Made by a program: the position numbers and the translations under genes | Assembly: GCA_020860985.1 (NCBI GenBank) | Contig: JAJBTG010000247.1 | Coordinates: 1 to 7,271 of the forward strand | DNA: 7,271 nucleotides | DNA from: Oscillospiraceae bacterium | GTDB lineage: Bacteria > Bacillota > Clostridia > UBA1381 | Reading direction: 5' to 3' | Part shown: piece after piece, positions 1 to 7,271 of the stretch | Numbering within the stretch: the stretch's first letter is position 1 | Layout of the letters: each line of letters starts with the position of its first letter | The notes under the pieces: model-generated | Told to the model about the DNA's origin: nothing | Seen by the model: only the letters and a program-made list of their open reading frames with translations | Databases searched by the model: none

Positions 1-3000
1 GTACAAATCAAGCTGTAGGCGGTATTTTTCGATAATTTCCTCAACGCTGTTTACTCTGTCCGTTTTATAATCGATTAAAACAATGCCGTCATCCTCCTCA
101 AAAAGGCAGTCTATAATTCCCTGTAAAATCATTTTTTCGTCATCATAGCGGCTGTCTAATGTGTTATCATAAAGTCGTGCGGGAATTTCAATTTGAAACG
201 GCGGCTCGCGATAAATCTTTTTTGCGTTCATCATTCTTTCCGCAAGCTCCGATTCAAAAAACGCGGCGCAGTGCTCTGCCATTTTTTCCGTCACGGCATC
301 GGGGTCAATCTGTCCCTCGGAGATAATACGCTCTATTTCGGACTGTATAAATTCAATCCTATTCTCCGCGTTTTTCAACCCATCCATATTAATGTACGCC
401 ATAAGCTGATGATGCGCCGTTCCTATTTCATTTCCCGGAACCTCCTCGCACATGAACTTAGGCTTCTTTGCCATCATCGAAAAATCATACTCGTTAGGTC
501 TTGCTTCAATATTTTCTGCGTCATCATCGAAATCCCTCATTTGCTTCAGTGCGGAAACGGAGGTCTTTGCCGGAACCGCTCCGCTTTTTGGATATTTATA
601 GGAAAAATCAAGGATTCTGCCCACCGCTTCTTCAAGCTCATCGCTCGGTACGATATTTTCTTCCTCCTCTTCCTCGCATATATCGAACGTCCTTACGCTC
701 TCGGAAATATCCTTTAATATAAATTCCCAATTTTCCGCACCGATTGCCGCCGGGCACAACCAATCGATATAGGTTGATGCGGAGGATACATCCTCCGTGC
801 CGATAACACCATTTAAATCGGGCATATTCCTCCACCTGTCCAAATCCTCGGTCAGTTTGTCCTCGCTCAGGTATTTCTTTACCGCCGTAACTATAAGCTT
901 CTCTTTGGAACGCGTAAGCGCAACATACAAAAGGCGCATAACCTCCGAAAGTTCCTCCGACCTATTTGCCTTATTGACGATTGTTTTCATAAGAGTATCC
1001 TTATAATAACTGTTCTCCGCGTCGGCATACTGCATTCCGAATCCCAAATCCTTATGCAGCAGCACACGGCTCTCCGAGTTCGGCTTTCCTCTCAGACGTT
1101 TCCCCATTCCCGCGAGAAACACTATCGGAAATTCCAATCCCTTACTTTTATGAATCGTCATTATCCGCACGACATCGTGGTTTTCACCAATCATCTTTGC
1201 GCCGCTCAAATCCTCGGTTCTGTTCTTCAGTTTTTCAATATAGCGCAGGAAATTAAAAAGTCCCTTAAATCCGGATTGCTCGTATTTCTTTGCGCGCTCG
1301 TAAAGCAGCTTGAGATTTGCCTGCGCTTCTTCCCCGCCCTCGATTGCACCCATGAAGTCATAAAATCCGGTTTCCGAGTAAATCGTCCATATGAGATTAG
1401 CGACCGATTTCTGCTTGACATATCCGCGCCACCGTGTAAGATCGGAAACAAAGCCTTCGCATTTTGCCCGCAGAACCTCATCATCGCCGTCCTTTGCATA
1501 GCTGCATACAGCATTATAAAAATACTCCGTCCTCTCATTATGCAGCCTTATCCGAGCAAGCTCGTTATCGGAAAAACCGCCGATTGGCGAACGCATAACG
1601 CTTACAAGCTCAATATCCTGCAAATGATTATTTATAAGCGATATAAGCGTCAGCATCAGCCTTATTTCCCTACGTTCAAAATAATCCTCAAGCTCAACGA
1701 ACGCCGGTATTCCTCGGCTTGAAAGCGCGTTTATATATGTTTCGCTGCTGTAGCGCACGGATTTCGCAAGAATTGTAATATCCTTGCAGCGAGCCTCTCT
1801 GTATCGTCCCAAATCCTTGTCATAAATCCGGTATTTTCCATCGAGCAGCTCACGTATTTTGTCGGCTATATATGCCGCTTCTATCCTGTCGGAAAGACTT
1901 CCGTCCGTATCCGGCAGATCCGCCCGTCCCGCATCCTCGGGACTATATGATATAAGGTGCATTTCCGATGTGTTATCCTCAATGCCGGGCGGATAGCATT
2001 CCCGCTCATCCTCACGCGTAATAAGCTCGTCGCCCTCATATACAACGTCGCCGACAGCGTCGGACATAATGCTCCCGAACAGGTCGTTTACGCTTTTCAA
2101 TACTTCCTGGCGGCTTCTGAAATTCTGTGATAAAACAATGCATTGTCCCGAGGATGAGCCGCTTACATACGACTTGCTTTTTTTCTTAAATATTGTCGGG
2201 TCGCCGCCGCGGAAACGATATATACTCTGCTTTAAATCGCCTACCATGAAAATATTTTTTCCGCCCTTTGATATTTTCTCAAAAATCGCGTCCTGCAATC
2301 CGTTTGTGTCCTGATATTCGTCAATAAGAATTTCATCATATTTGTCACGATATTCGCCGCGTACATTTTCACTTTCGCGGAACAATCTGTAGGCAAGATG
2401 CTCTATGTCATGAAATTCCTTTATATTTCGGCTTTCCTTTTTTCTCATGTATTCGCCGTCAAATTCCTTAACGAGCCACACTATATCGCGAACTGTCCGA
2501 CTCAATTCGGTACTGTGGATTTCAGCGTTAAAATCCTCCGCGCTTTGAGTTACATATTCGCCGCAGTCCTTTTTAAAGGACTTTTTCAACTCGTTTCTTT
2601 TTGTGCACATAGCCTTCCAGACATCATCGTCGGCAAGCTTAATCTTCGGCATTCTGCTTGGAATAAGACTGTCTATACCGTTTCTCTTTTTAAAATATTT
2701 TTCGTAATAATCGTATGCTTCTTCCCAGCTTGAAACAGTTTCAAGCTCGCTTGCTACATTAATGCAGAGCCACACTCCGCTCCATAGCGTTCCCCAATAC
2801 TCCTTCATTTGCTCGTCGTCCTCGGCTGCGCTCCCCGTTCCTTGTTCGCCCTCGGCAATATATGCCATGCGTTCCGCGAGCTTTTTAAAACGTCTTTTGT
2901 ACTCCGTTCCGAGACGGTTGCACCCCTGTTCGATTACATACTTCTGTGCCCACTCACTGTGAGCCATGTCTTCCACATACATTTCCGCTTTTTCGTCAAG

Positions 3001-3579
3001 CCATTCGAGCGGCTCAGCAAACGAAAGAATAGACCTGTAGATTTCAAAAATAAGTCCTTTAAGCGATTTGTCATTGCGGTTAGAGGAATACATATCCACA
3101 AGCCTAAGAAAACGCTCGTCGTTTTCAACATAAAGTCTGTTAAATAAACTTTCAATAACCTCGTCCATCATCAGTTCCGATTCCGCCGGGTCCGCTATAA
3201 AGAAATTAGGATCGACACCGAGTAGATGGAAATTGTTTTTGACCGCCCGCAAACAGAACGCGTCAATGGTGGTAATGTCCGCACCGCCGCAAAGCCGCAG
3301 TTGATTTTGTATGCGCGTCTTCTGACCGGCATTCTGCATCTCGTCGAGCGCGCTTTGCATACGGCTTATAATTTTTTCTTTCATCTCCGCTGCCGCCGCA
3401 TCCGTAAAGGTTACAACAAGCAGATTGTCGACATTGGTTTCCCCTCTTAAAACCTTTGTTATTATTATCTCAACAAGCACCGCCGTTTTTCCCGAACCTG
3501 CCGCCGCGCTTACAAGTATGTTCCCCTGTCCGATCGGCGCGTTTATTGCGCTCTCCTGAGCACTCGTCCACATTGCCAT
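1..3579 (-). CDS. addA: AddA, ATP-dependent helicase/nuclease subunit A (3' end cut by window edge)
   Basis: This is the motor subunit of the AddAB complex. It unwinds DNA from double-strand breaks by 3'-5' translocation and cuts one strand with its C-terminal nuclease. I translated the frame codon by codon and found 1193 codons with no stop. Helicase motifs appear in SF1A order: Q8; Walker A GSGKT 28-32; TFTDAAAAEM 57-66; ITTIDAFC 102-109; Walker B DEYQDT 420-425; VGDLKQSIYRFR 446-457; QNFRSR 485-490; TIHKSKGLEFP 808-818; RLLYVALTRSKE 882-893. The RecB-type nuclease domain shows GTAHH 1053-1057, D1157, IDYKT 1169-1173 and QLDLY 1189-1193. D1170 and K1172 should be catalytic, matching D1172 of the 1232-residue B. 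subtilis protein, so about 40 residues are missing. The start is the ATG overlapping the addB stop, behind AGGAGG; a second ATG two codons on (3573) is possible. Motif Ib has Asp106 where Bacillus AddA has His. Confidence 0.97.
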   Translation of the reverse strand, partial: MAMWTSAQESAINAPIGQGNILVSAAAGSGKTAVLVEIIITKVLRGETNVDNLLVVTFTDAAAAEMKEKIISRMQSALDEMQNAGQKTRIQNQLRLCGGADITTIDAFCLRAVKNNFHLLGVDPNFFIADPAESELMMDEVIESLFNRLYVENDERFLRLVDMYSSNRNDKSLKGLIFEIYRSILSFAEPLEWLDEKAEMYVEDMAHSEWAQKYVIEQGCNRLGTEYKRRFKKLAERMAYIAEGEQGTGSAAEDDEQMKEYWGTLWSGVWLCINVASELETVSSWEEAYDYYEKYFKKRNGIDSLIPSRMPKIKLADDDVWKAMCTKRNELKKSFKKDCGEYVTQSAEDFNAEIHSTELSRTVRDIVWLVKEFDGEYMRKKESRNIKEFHDIEHLAYRLFRESENVRGEYRDKYDEILIDEYQDTNGLQDAIFEKISKGGKNIFMVGDLKQSIYRFRGGDPTIFKKKSKSYVSGSSSGQCIVLSQNFRSRQEVLKSVNDLFGSIMSDAVGDVVYEGDELITREDERECYPPGIEDNTSEMHLISYSPEDAGRADLPDTDGSLSDRIEAAYIADKIRELLDGKYRIYDKDLGRYREARCKDITILAKSVRYSSETYINALSSRGIPAFVELEDYFERREIRLMLTLISLINNHLQDIELVSVMRSPIGGFSDNELARIRLHNERTEYFYNAVCSYAKDGDDEVLRAKCEGFVSDLTRWRGYVKQKSVANLIWTIYSETGFYDFMGAIEGGEEAQANLKLLYERAKKYEQSGFKGLFNFLRYIEKLKNRTEDLSGAKMIGENHDVVRIMTIHKSKGLEFPIVFLAGMGKRLRGKPNSESRVLLHKDLGFGMQYADAENSYYKDTLMKTIVNKANRSEELSEVMRLLYVALTRSKEKLIVTAVKKYLSEDKLTEDLDRWRNMPDLNGVIGTEDVSSASTYIDWLCPAAIGAENWEFILKDISESVRTFDICEEEEEENIVPSDELEEAVGRILDFSYKYPKSGAVPAKTSVSALKQMRDFDDDAENIEARPNEYDFSMMAKKPKFMCEEVPGNEIGTAHHQLMAYINMDGLKNAENRIEFIQSEIERIISEGQIDPDAVTEKMAEHCAAFFESELAERMMNAKKIYREPPFQIEIPARLYDNTLDSRYDDEKMILQGIIDCLFEEDDGIVLIDYKTDRVNSVEEIIEKYRLQLDLY

Positions 3580-3594
3580 TATTTTCCTCCTCCC
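3577..3594 (-). promoter_or_regulatory. addB stop / addA start overlap with internal ribosome binding site
   Basis: The addB stop and addA start share one base as TAATG. The addA Shine-Dalgarno AGGAGG (3586-3591) lies 6 bases upstream of the ATG, entirely inside the last codons of addB. There GGA GGA GGA encodes the Gly-Gly-Gly of the AddB C terminus. No promoter space exists between the genes, so addA is expected to be translated by re-initiation or coupling from addB, giving balanced amounts of two subunits that act as a 1:1 dimer. Confidence 0.9.
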
Positions 3595-6500
3595 TTTAGG
3601 TACATTCTTTCCCATACCTCTTTTTTGTTCCCCTCTTTTTCTCGCGCGGCGCGCTTATTGCCGTCAAACGCGCACACATCGGCGTATTCGCAAAATTCGC
3701 ATGAGTCGCCCTGAGTTGATTTATATGGCATAAGAGAAATTTCTCCGCTTTTGATTTCTTTGTCCATTTCTATTATATTCTCCGCTACCTGCGACATAAG
3801 TCCGTCGATTTCCGCTCGGGTTCTTATCGTATCCGAAGGCTTAACAGCGCCCGCCCCATCAAGTGACACATCAAGAAATTCGCTCTGCTCCCCGTTTTCC
3901 AAACGACTGTCCATATCGTATATTACGCGGTTATCGCCGGGGGAATCAACAAAGGTTATACCCTCAAGCTTTCTGCTTTTTTTATGATTAATGAACGCCT
4001 TTTCAACACCGTCGCCCTGCTTGAGCTTTTGAAAATCGTCGCGAACCTTATTATAATAAACTCCCGTGACAGCCGTATTCTTATTGAATTCTTCACTCAC
4101 CAACTCACGCGCGGCAAGCGCGTATATTATAGGCTGCATATCTATTCTGTTCACCACATCGACAACATCGAAAGCGCGGTTTCCTGTTTTGTAATCGATT
4201 ATGCGCACTCTCGCGTCACCGCCGATTTCGTTGTAAACATCTACGCGGTCAATATCGCCCCTTACGGCAATGTTCTCGCCCAAATCAATCTCAAAATGCC
4301 GTTCCAATCCGTCCTCGGCATACTGCCCGTTCTTGAAGCTCATATGGACAATCCGCGCCGCATGACGTATTGTCTTGCCCATTCGCCCGAAAATATTTGC
4401 TGTGCGCTCTTTATCTCGACTGTTCGAGGTTAGAATATTATCCTTTGTCGTATCGATTATTTCATCCAGGATTTCCTCCCTTATAGGCGCGTCGCCGTCC
4501 TCTCCCCTTTCACGGAGTCCGCGCCACCTATCGAGCTTTTCATCGGAGGTTTTTGCGCCGTCCTCAACGCGCTCGCAAAATTCGCGTATTACCGCGTGAG
4601 CGTATGTTCCGACATCCGCCGGAGTTATCTCCCATTCGTCGCGCTCATAGGCTCTCAACCCGTATTTTATAAAATACGCGAACGGACATTTCGCATACTC
4701 ATTCAAGCGGCTCGCACTGTACGCACCTCTGTTGCGGTAAAGCTCCTCGGCTATTTCACTGTCAAGCCTAATATCGCGCAGTGAAAATTTTTCCGCGCGG
4801 TCAATCATAGAAAGCATATTATCCCACTCGCCATTCTTTTTGTACCAATTATACGCCGCCTCCCAAACGGGATTTGATTTTCCCTTATGCGATTTATTTA
4901 TAAGTATTCTGTGTATGGTCGCCTTTGGAGATGAAATATATGTGCCGTTAAGAGCGGCGCCGATGCCCGAGGCATTGCTTACAAGATTGTCACTGACGCT
5001 AATTTTAGGAAATTTCCTGACTATATCCGTTATCATGCGTGACGCTCTTAACGCTCTGCCCTCTGAATTTTGCAGCGGATAGCTTAAAAACAGCTTCTCG
5101 GTAACGGCGCACATCGCCTTATAAACCTTAAAATATTGCTTTTCCGTCTTTCTCCTCGTATCCGGTGCGAGTGTAATCGAATATTTTTCCTCGAGCGCGT
5201 TTCGGTCGTTATTGGAAAAAAATCCCTCCGTTACAAATTCATCGGGAAATGTTCCGCTTACGGCACCTATTACAAACATAGCGCGCACATTTGAACGGCT
5301 GCTGCGCTCGACATTTCCAACATATACCTGATCCACTCCCGACGGAATTATCCGTATCTCGCATTTTGATAAGCCCGCGCGGATATATTCGCCAAATTCC
5401 GCCCTGTTCATTTTTTCATTTCCAACGGTTACAACCGCCTGATTAAGCACGTCGAGCAGCAAATTCCATATCTGTGTAAACTGCTCCGCCTCATTCATCA
5501 TACCGTCATTGCGCAGGCGCGCGATTTCTGCTTTTAATCCGGCATACAAATCTATGCTTTCAAAATATTCAAACAGTGCGGTAGCGTGTTCAAGCGCCGT
5601 TTTCCTGCGCGACGTCGCATCCTTAAACGCGAGTATCGGCACGGTTATTTTTCTCCGAAGAGCGTCGATAAAATTATCCTCGTTTTCTTCCGGCTCCTCC
5701 CCGAAAGCGGTTGAAATTATATCTCCTCCCCTGCTCCATTTCTCATCGCAAAGCCATCTGCTCTGCCCGCGTATTCCGTATTTTATCACGAAGTTCTCGA
5801 GCCTGTCCACATCGTCTTGATTTATAGGCTTGATTTTTCCGTCCCTGCGTTCATAAATAAAGCCTGCGCGCAAATAGGCGAAAACCGATTCATAGCTCCA
5901 ATCCTCGTCCAAAATATCAAACACGGAAAGCACCTGCATTGCTATGGGGTGATCGGAAAGAATTATTGTGCTGTCTGTAAAATACGGTATTTCATATTCC
6001 TCGAACACGGTTTTTACAAGGTGCTGATATTCCTCCGCGTTACCGCAAAGCACGGCTATATCGCGGAACCTCATTCCGTCCTCACGCACAAGATCCGTTA
6101 TGCGGCCGGCGGCGTTTTCAACCTCGCTGTATGCGTCGCGTCCCTCAAAAAGAAAAACATTCTCCGTTGCTTCGTTATATACCGCGTGATAGTTGTTCCA
6201 ATTTTCAAACAAAAATTTCAGCTCGGCGTTGTTTATCAAATGCTTCAAATTTGCCGTCAAGCTTATAACCTCGTCGCCGCCGTACTCATACGCCAGACGC
6301 TCTGCATTAAGAAACGTATTTTCAAGCTGAGCGTATACTTCATTATTCTCCTCGGGATAATTTACGCACACCGTCACATTAACGCGCCGCTGCAAAAGAG
6401 CCTCTATTACACGAGCCTGATGCGGCATAAATTCGTCGAATTTATCAAACCATACATACGTGTCCCTATCGAACATCTCACTTCCCCGTATAAATTCCGC

Positions 6501-7058
6501 AAGGCGTTTAATATCGTCCTCACTGTCGCTGCATCCGGAGTGTTCAATGAAATCATTATACGCGCCGTAAATCCTGCTCACTGCCGTAACTTTGTTTTTA
6601 AGAGTATCGTTATCTTCAATTTTATCCGTGCTCTCAAAAAGGAGCGACGGCGAGATTGAGTACCTCTTCATTTCACTTATTAATGAACCGATAATGTCCA
6701 GAAATCCCGGCTTTTTCATTGCTGCTATAAGCCGAGCGTCGGTTATATCCGTTTCCTCGCAGTATTCATGCACGGATTTATATATCAGCATTTGCTTTCC
6801 CGCCGGGGTAAGATGATTAAGCTCCGCCGCGGTAAGACAGTTTATCGCCATCTTCCGCAGCGTGAGAACCTCTATATTATTAAGTCCCGTTCCGCCGAAC
6901 CTTTCAACAAAACGTTTTTCGGTTTCGTACGAATAGTGATTGGGGACTATTATAATGCACTTTCTTTGTGGATATTTTTCATGTATATTTTCAATTTCGC
7001 AAAGACATCTCTCGGACTTACCGGATCCGATTGCTCCGCGTATAATTCTCATCGACAT
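3579..7058 (-). CDS. addB: AddB, ATP-dependent helicase/deoxyribonuclease subunit B
   Basis: This is the partner subunit of AddAB. In the family it carries a helicase-like fold without motor function that recognises Chi, plus a nuclease domain that cuts the strand opposite to AddA. At 1159 residues it is complete and near the B. subtilis length (1166). The N terminus has a Walker A, GAIGSGKS at 8-15. The core contains WFDKFDEF 203-210. The nuclease domain has GTYAH 817-821, GDIDRVD 934-940, IDYKTG 954-959 with likely catalytic D955 and K957, and Q975 with Y979. Four cysteines, C791 (in AKCPFAYF) and C1120, C1123, C1129 (C-X2-C-X5-C), match the [4Fe-4S] ligands C801, C1121, C1124 and C1130 of B. 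subtilis, so the iron-sulfur staple is intact. The ATG start follows AGGTGA by 4 bases; a second ATG at codon 3 is a minor alternative. It is the first gene of the operon and overlaps addA by one base. Confidence 0.98.
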   Translation of the reverse strand: MSMRIIRGAIGSGKSERCLCEIENIHEKYPQRKCIIIVPNHYSYETEKRFVERFGGTGLNNIEVLTLRKMAINCLTAAELNHLTPAGKQMLIYKSVHEYCEETDITDARLIAAMKKPGFLDIIGSLISEMKRYSISPSLLFESTDKIEDNDTLKNKVTAVSRIYGAYNDFIEHSGCSDSEDDIKRLAEFIRGSEMFDRDTYVWFDKFDEFMPHQARVIEALLQRRVNVTVCVNYPEENNEVYAQLENTFLNAERLAYEYGGDEVISLTANLKHLINNAELKFLFENWNNYHAVYNEATENVFLFEGRDAYSEVENAAGRITDLVREDGMRFRDIAVLCGNAEEYQHLVKTVFEEYEIPYFTDSTIILSDHPIAMQVLSVFDILDEDWSYESVFAYLRAGFIYERRDGKIKPINQDDVDRLENFVIKYGIRGQSRWLCDEKWSRGGDIISTAFGEEPEENEDNFIDALRRKITVPILAFKDATSRRKTALEHATALFEYFESIDLYAGLKAEIARLRNDGMMNEAEQFTQIWNLLLDVLNQAVVTVGNEKMNRAEFGEYIRAGLSKCEIRIIPSGVDQVYVGNVERSSRSNVRAMFVIGAVSGTFPDEFVTEGFFSNNDRNALEEKYSITLAPDTRRKTEKQYFKVYKAMCAVTEKLFLSYPLQNSEGRALRASRMITDIVRKFPKISVSDNLVSNASGIGAALNGTYISSPKATIHRILINKSHKGKSNPVWEAAYNWYKKNGEWDNMLSMIDRAEKFSLRDIRLDSEIAEELYRNRGAYSASRLNEYAKCPFAYFIKYGLRAYERDEWEITPADVGTYAHAVIREFCERVEDGAKTSDEKLDRWRGLRERGEDGDAPIREEILDEIIDTTKDNILTSNSRDKERTANIFGRMGKTIRHAARIVHMSFKNGQYAEDGLERHFEIDLGENIAVRGDIDRVDVYNEIGGDARVRIIDYKTGNRAFDVVDVVNRIDMQPIIYALAARELVSEEFNKNTAVTGVYYNKVRDDFQKLKQGDGVEKAFINHKKSRKLEGITFVDSPGDNRVIYDMDSRLENGEQSEFLDVSLDGAGAVKPSDTIRTRAEIDGLMSQVAENIIEMDKEIKSGEISLMPYKSTQGDSCEFCEYADVCAFDGNKRAAREKEGNKKEVWERMYLKGGGK

Positions 7059-7062
7059 AGCT

Positions 7063-7068
7063 TCACCT
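7063..7068 (-). promoter_or_regulatory. addB ribosome binding site
   Basis: Read on the minus strand, AGGTGA stands 4 bases before the ATG at 7058. It complements the 16S 3' end less well than the AGGAGG of addA or of the rightward gene. It supports the ATG at 7058 over the ATG two codons downstream. Confidence 0.7.
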
Positions 7069-7083
7069 GCTTTTTTTATTTTA

Positions 7084-7092
7084 ATTATAACA
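7084..7092 (-). promoter_or_regulatory. Extended -10 promoter for the addBA operon
   Basis: The minus strand reads TGTTATAAT, a perfect TATAAT -10 with the TGn extension. This predicts transcription starting near 7077 and a leader of only about 20 bases before the addB ATG. No good TTGACA-like -35 sits 16-18 bases upstream; the sequence there is T-rich (TTTTAT). Recognition would therefore rest on the extended -10. This is the only strong candidate between addB and its neighbour, and it would drive both addB and addA. Confidence 0.7.
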
Positions 7093-7137
7093 CATTCGAC
7101 GCGTAAATAAAAGACCTAAAATTCAATCGTTTGTATT

Positions 7138-7144
7138 TGTCGAA
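7138..7144 (+). promoter_or_regulatory. Possible Spo0A box (TGTCGAA)
   Basis: TGTCGAA is an exact match to the 7-base 0A box bound by the sporulation regulator Spo0A in Bacilli and Clostridia. It lies between the two divergent promoters, about 60 bases upstream of the predicted addB start site and about 90 upstream of the rightward one. A one-mismatch copy, CGTCGAA on the minus strand, occurs at 7095-7101 next to the addB -10. A 7-base match can arise by chance, and nothing else here shows that the organism sporulates. Confidence 0.2.
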
Positions 7145-7197
7145 GGAAGGGAACGAAAAAAATGCAAGGATTTTGTTTGTCTGCGACCTATTTTCTA

Positions 7198-7226
7198 TTT
7201 ACAAATTAAAATTTTTATGGTAAAAT
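7198..7226 (+). promoter_or_regulatory. Promoter of the rightward gene
   Basis: TTTACA (7198-7203) and TAAAAT (7221-7226) are separated by 17 bases and each match the housekeeping sigma consensus at five of six positions. TG at 7218-7219 adds an extended -10. Predicted transcription starts near 7233, about 14 bases before the AGGAGG of the gene at 7260. The promoter points away from addB, so the two transcription units are divergent. Confidence 0.75.
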
Positions 7227-7242
7227 TTATTTAATAAATTTT
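7222..7242. repeat. AT-only inverted repeat over the rightward promoter
   Basis: Arms AAAATTTATT (7222-7231) and AATAAATTTT (7233-7242) are perfect complements around a single T at 7232. The palindrome covers most of the -10 and the predicted start site, which is where a repressor operator would lie. It contains no G or C, so it would make a weak hairpin and is not a terminator. Its AT-only composition also makes chance formation more likely. Confidence 0.5.
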
Positions 7243-7246
7243 TTTC

Positions 7247-7252
7247 AGGAGG
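7247..7252 (+). promoter_or_regulatory. Ribosome binding site of the rightward gene
   Basis: A full AGGAGG consensus stands 7 bases before the ATG at 7260, an ideal spacing. Together with the promoter just upstream it makes a real gene start at 7260 very likely, although only four codons are visible. Confidence 0.85.
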
Positions 7253-7259
7253 CAAAAGA

Positions 7260-7271
7260 ATGTATATTGCA
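7260..7271 (+). CDS. Unidentified gene, first four codons only
   Basis: Only ATG TAT ATT GCA (Met-Tyr-Ile-Ala) lies inside the window, so no product can be proposed. The start is well supported by AGGAGG 7 bases upstream and by a promoter whose start site lies about 27 bases upstream. The gene is transcribed away from addBA from its own promoter, so it need not be related to recombination. Confidence 0.75.

Noticed and set aside
193..717. 174-codon open frame on the plus strand
   Set aside because: It is antisense to the AddA nuclease-domain region, with atypical composition and no recognisable family.
1054..1722. 222-codon open frame on the plus strand
   Set aside because: It is antisense to the addA stretch that carries helicase motif V (808-818) and the region before it. 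No domain or start signal is visible.
1..3579. Whether addA is a pseudogene or frameshifted
   Set aside because: The whole frame was read triplet by triplet from 3579 to 1 with no stop, and all helicase and nuclease motifs occur in one frame. It is only truncated by the window edge.
5817..6659. 280-codon open frame on the plus strand
   Set aside because: It lies wholly antisense to addB, whose frame is fully supported by family motifs. The predicted protein has no recognisable motif and I see no fitting ribosome binding site; it is a codon-bias shadow.
3579..7058. Novel defence nuclease-helicase system
   Set aside because: Gene order, lengths, the four-cysteine cluster pattern and the paired RecB-type nuclease domains match housekeeping AddAB. 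No accessory defence gene is present.
7222..7242. Intrinsic terminator at the AT palindrome
   Set aside because: The stem has no GC pairs and it overlaps a promoter -10 rather than the end of a gene.

Overview
The window is almost entirely one minus-strand operon, addB followed by addA. Together these encode the AddAB helicase-nuclease, the Firmicute counterpart of RecBCD that resects double-strand breaks for recombination. The organism looks like a low-to-moderate GC Firmicute, most likely a member of the Clostridia. The reasons are the AddAB type of enzyme, the addB-addA order, strong AGGAGG-type ribosome binding sites, AT-rich promoters of the housekeeping sigma type, and AddA motif variants that fit clostridial proteins better than Bacillus. 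I cannot name a genus.

Layout, right to left in the direction of transcription. Positions 7260-7271 hold the first four codons of an unidentified plus-strand gene that runs off the right edge. Positions 7059-7259 are an AT-rich intergenic region with two divergent promoters. One is an extended -10 (TGTTATAAT) for addB. The other is a TTTACA-17-TAAAAT promoter for the rightward gene, and it carries a perfect AT-only palindrome over its -10 and start-site area. A perfect match to the 7-base Spo0A box lies between the two promoters. Positions 7058-3579 are addB, complete at 1159 codons. Positions 3579-1 are addA, open for 1193 codons and cut by the left edge about 40 codons short of the expected end. 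The two genes share one base (TAATG), so their translation is probably coupled.

The two proteins work as a heterodimer. AddA supplies the only active SF1A helicase motor and one RecB-type nuclease domain. AddB supplies a second RecB-type nuclease domain closed by a four-cysteine [4Fe-4S] site and, in the known enzyme, the inactivated helicase fold that reads the Chi sequence. All catalytic and cluster residues that can be checked are present. The most interesting observation is that the AddB positions corresponding to the Bacillus subtilis Chi-reading residues are almost all different, which suggests a different or absent Chi sequence. No mobile element, CRISPR array, RNA gene or new defence system was found. 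This is essentially a core housekeeping region.
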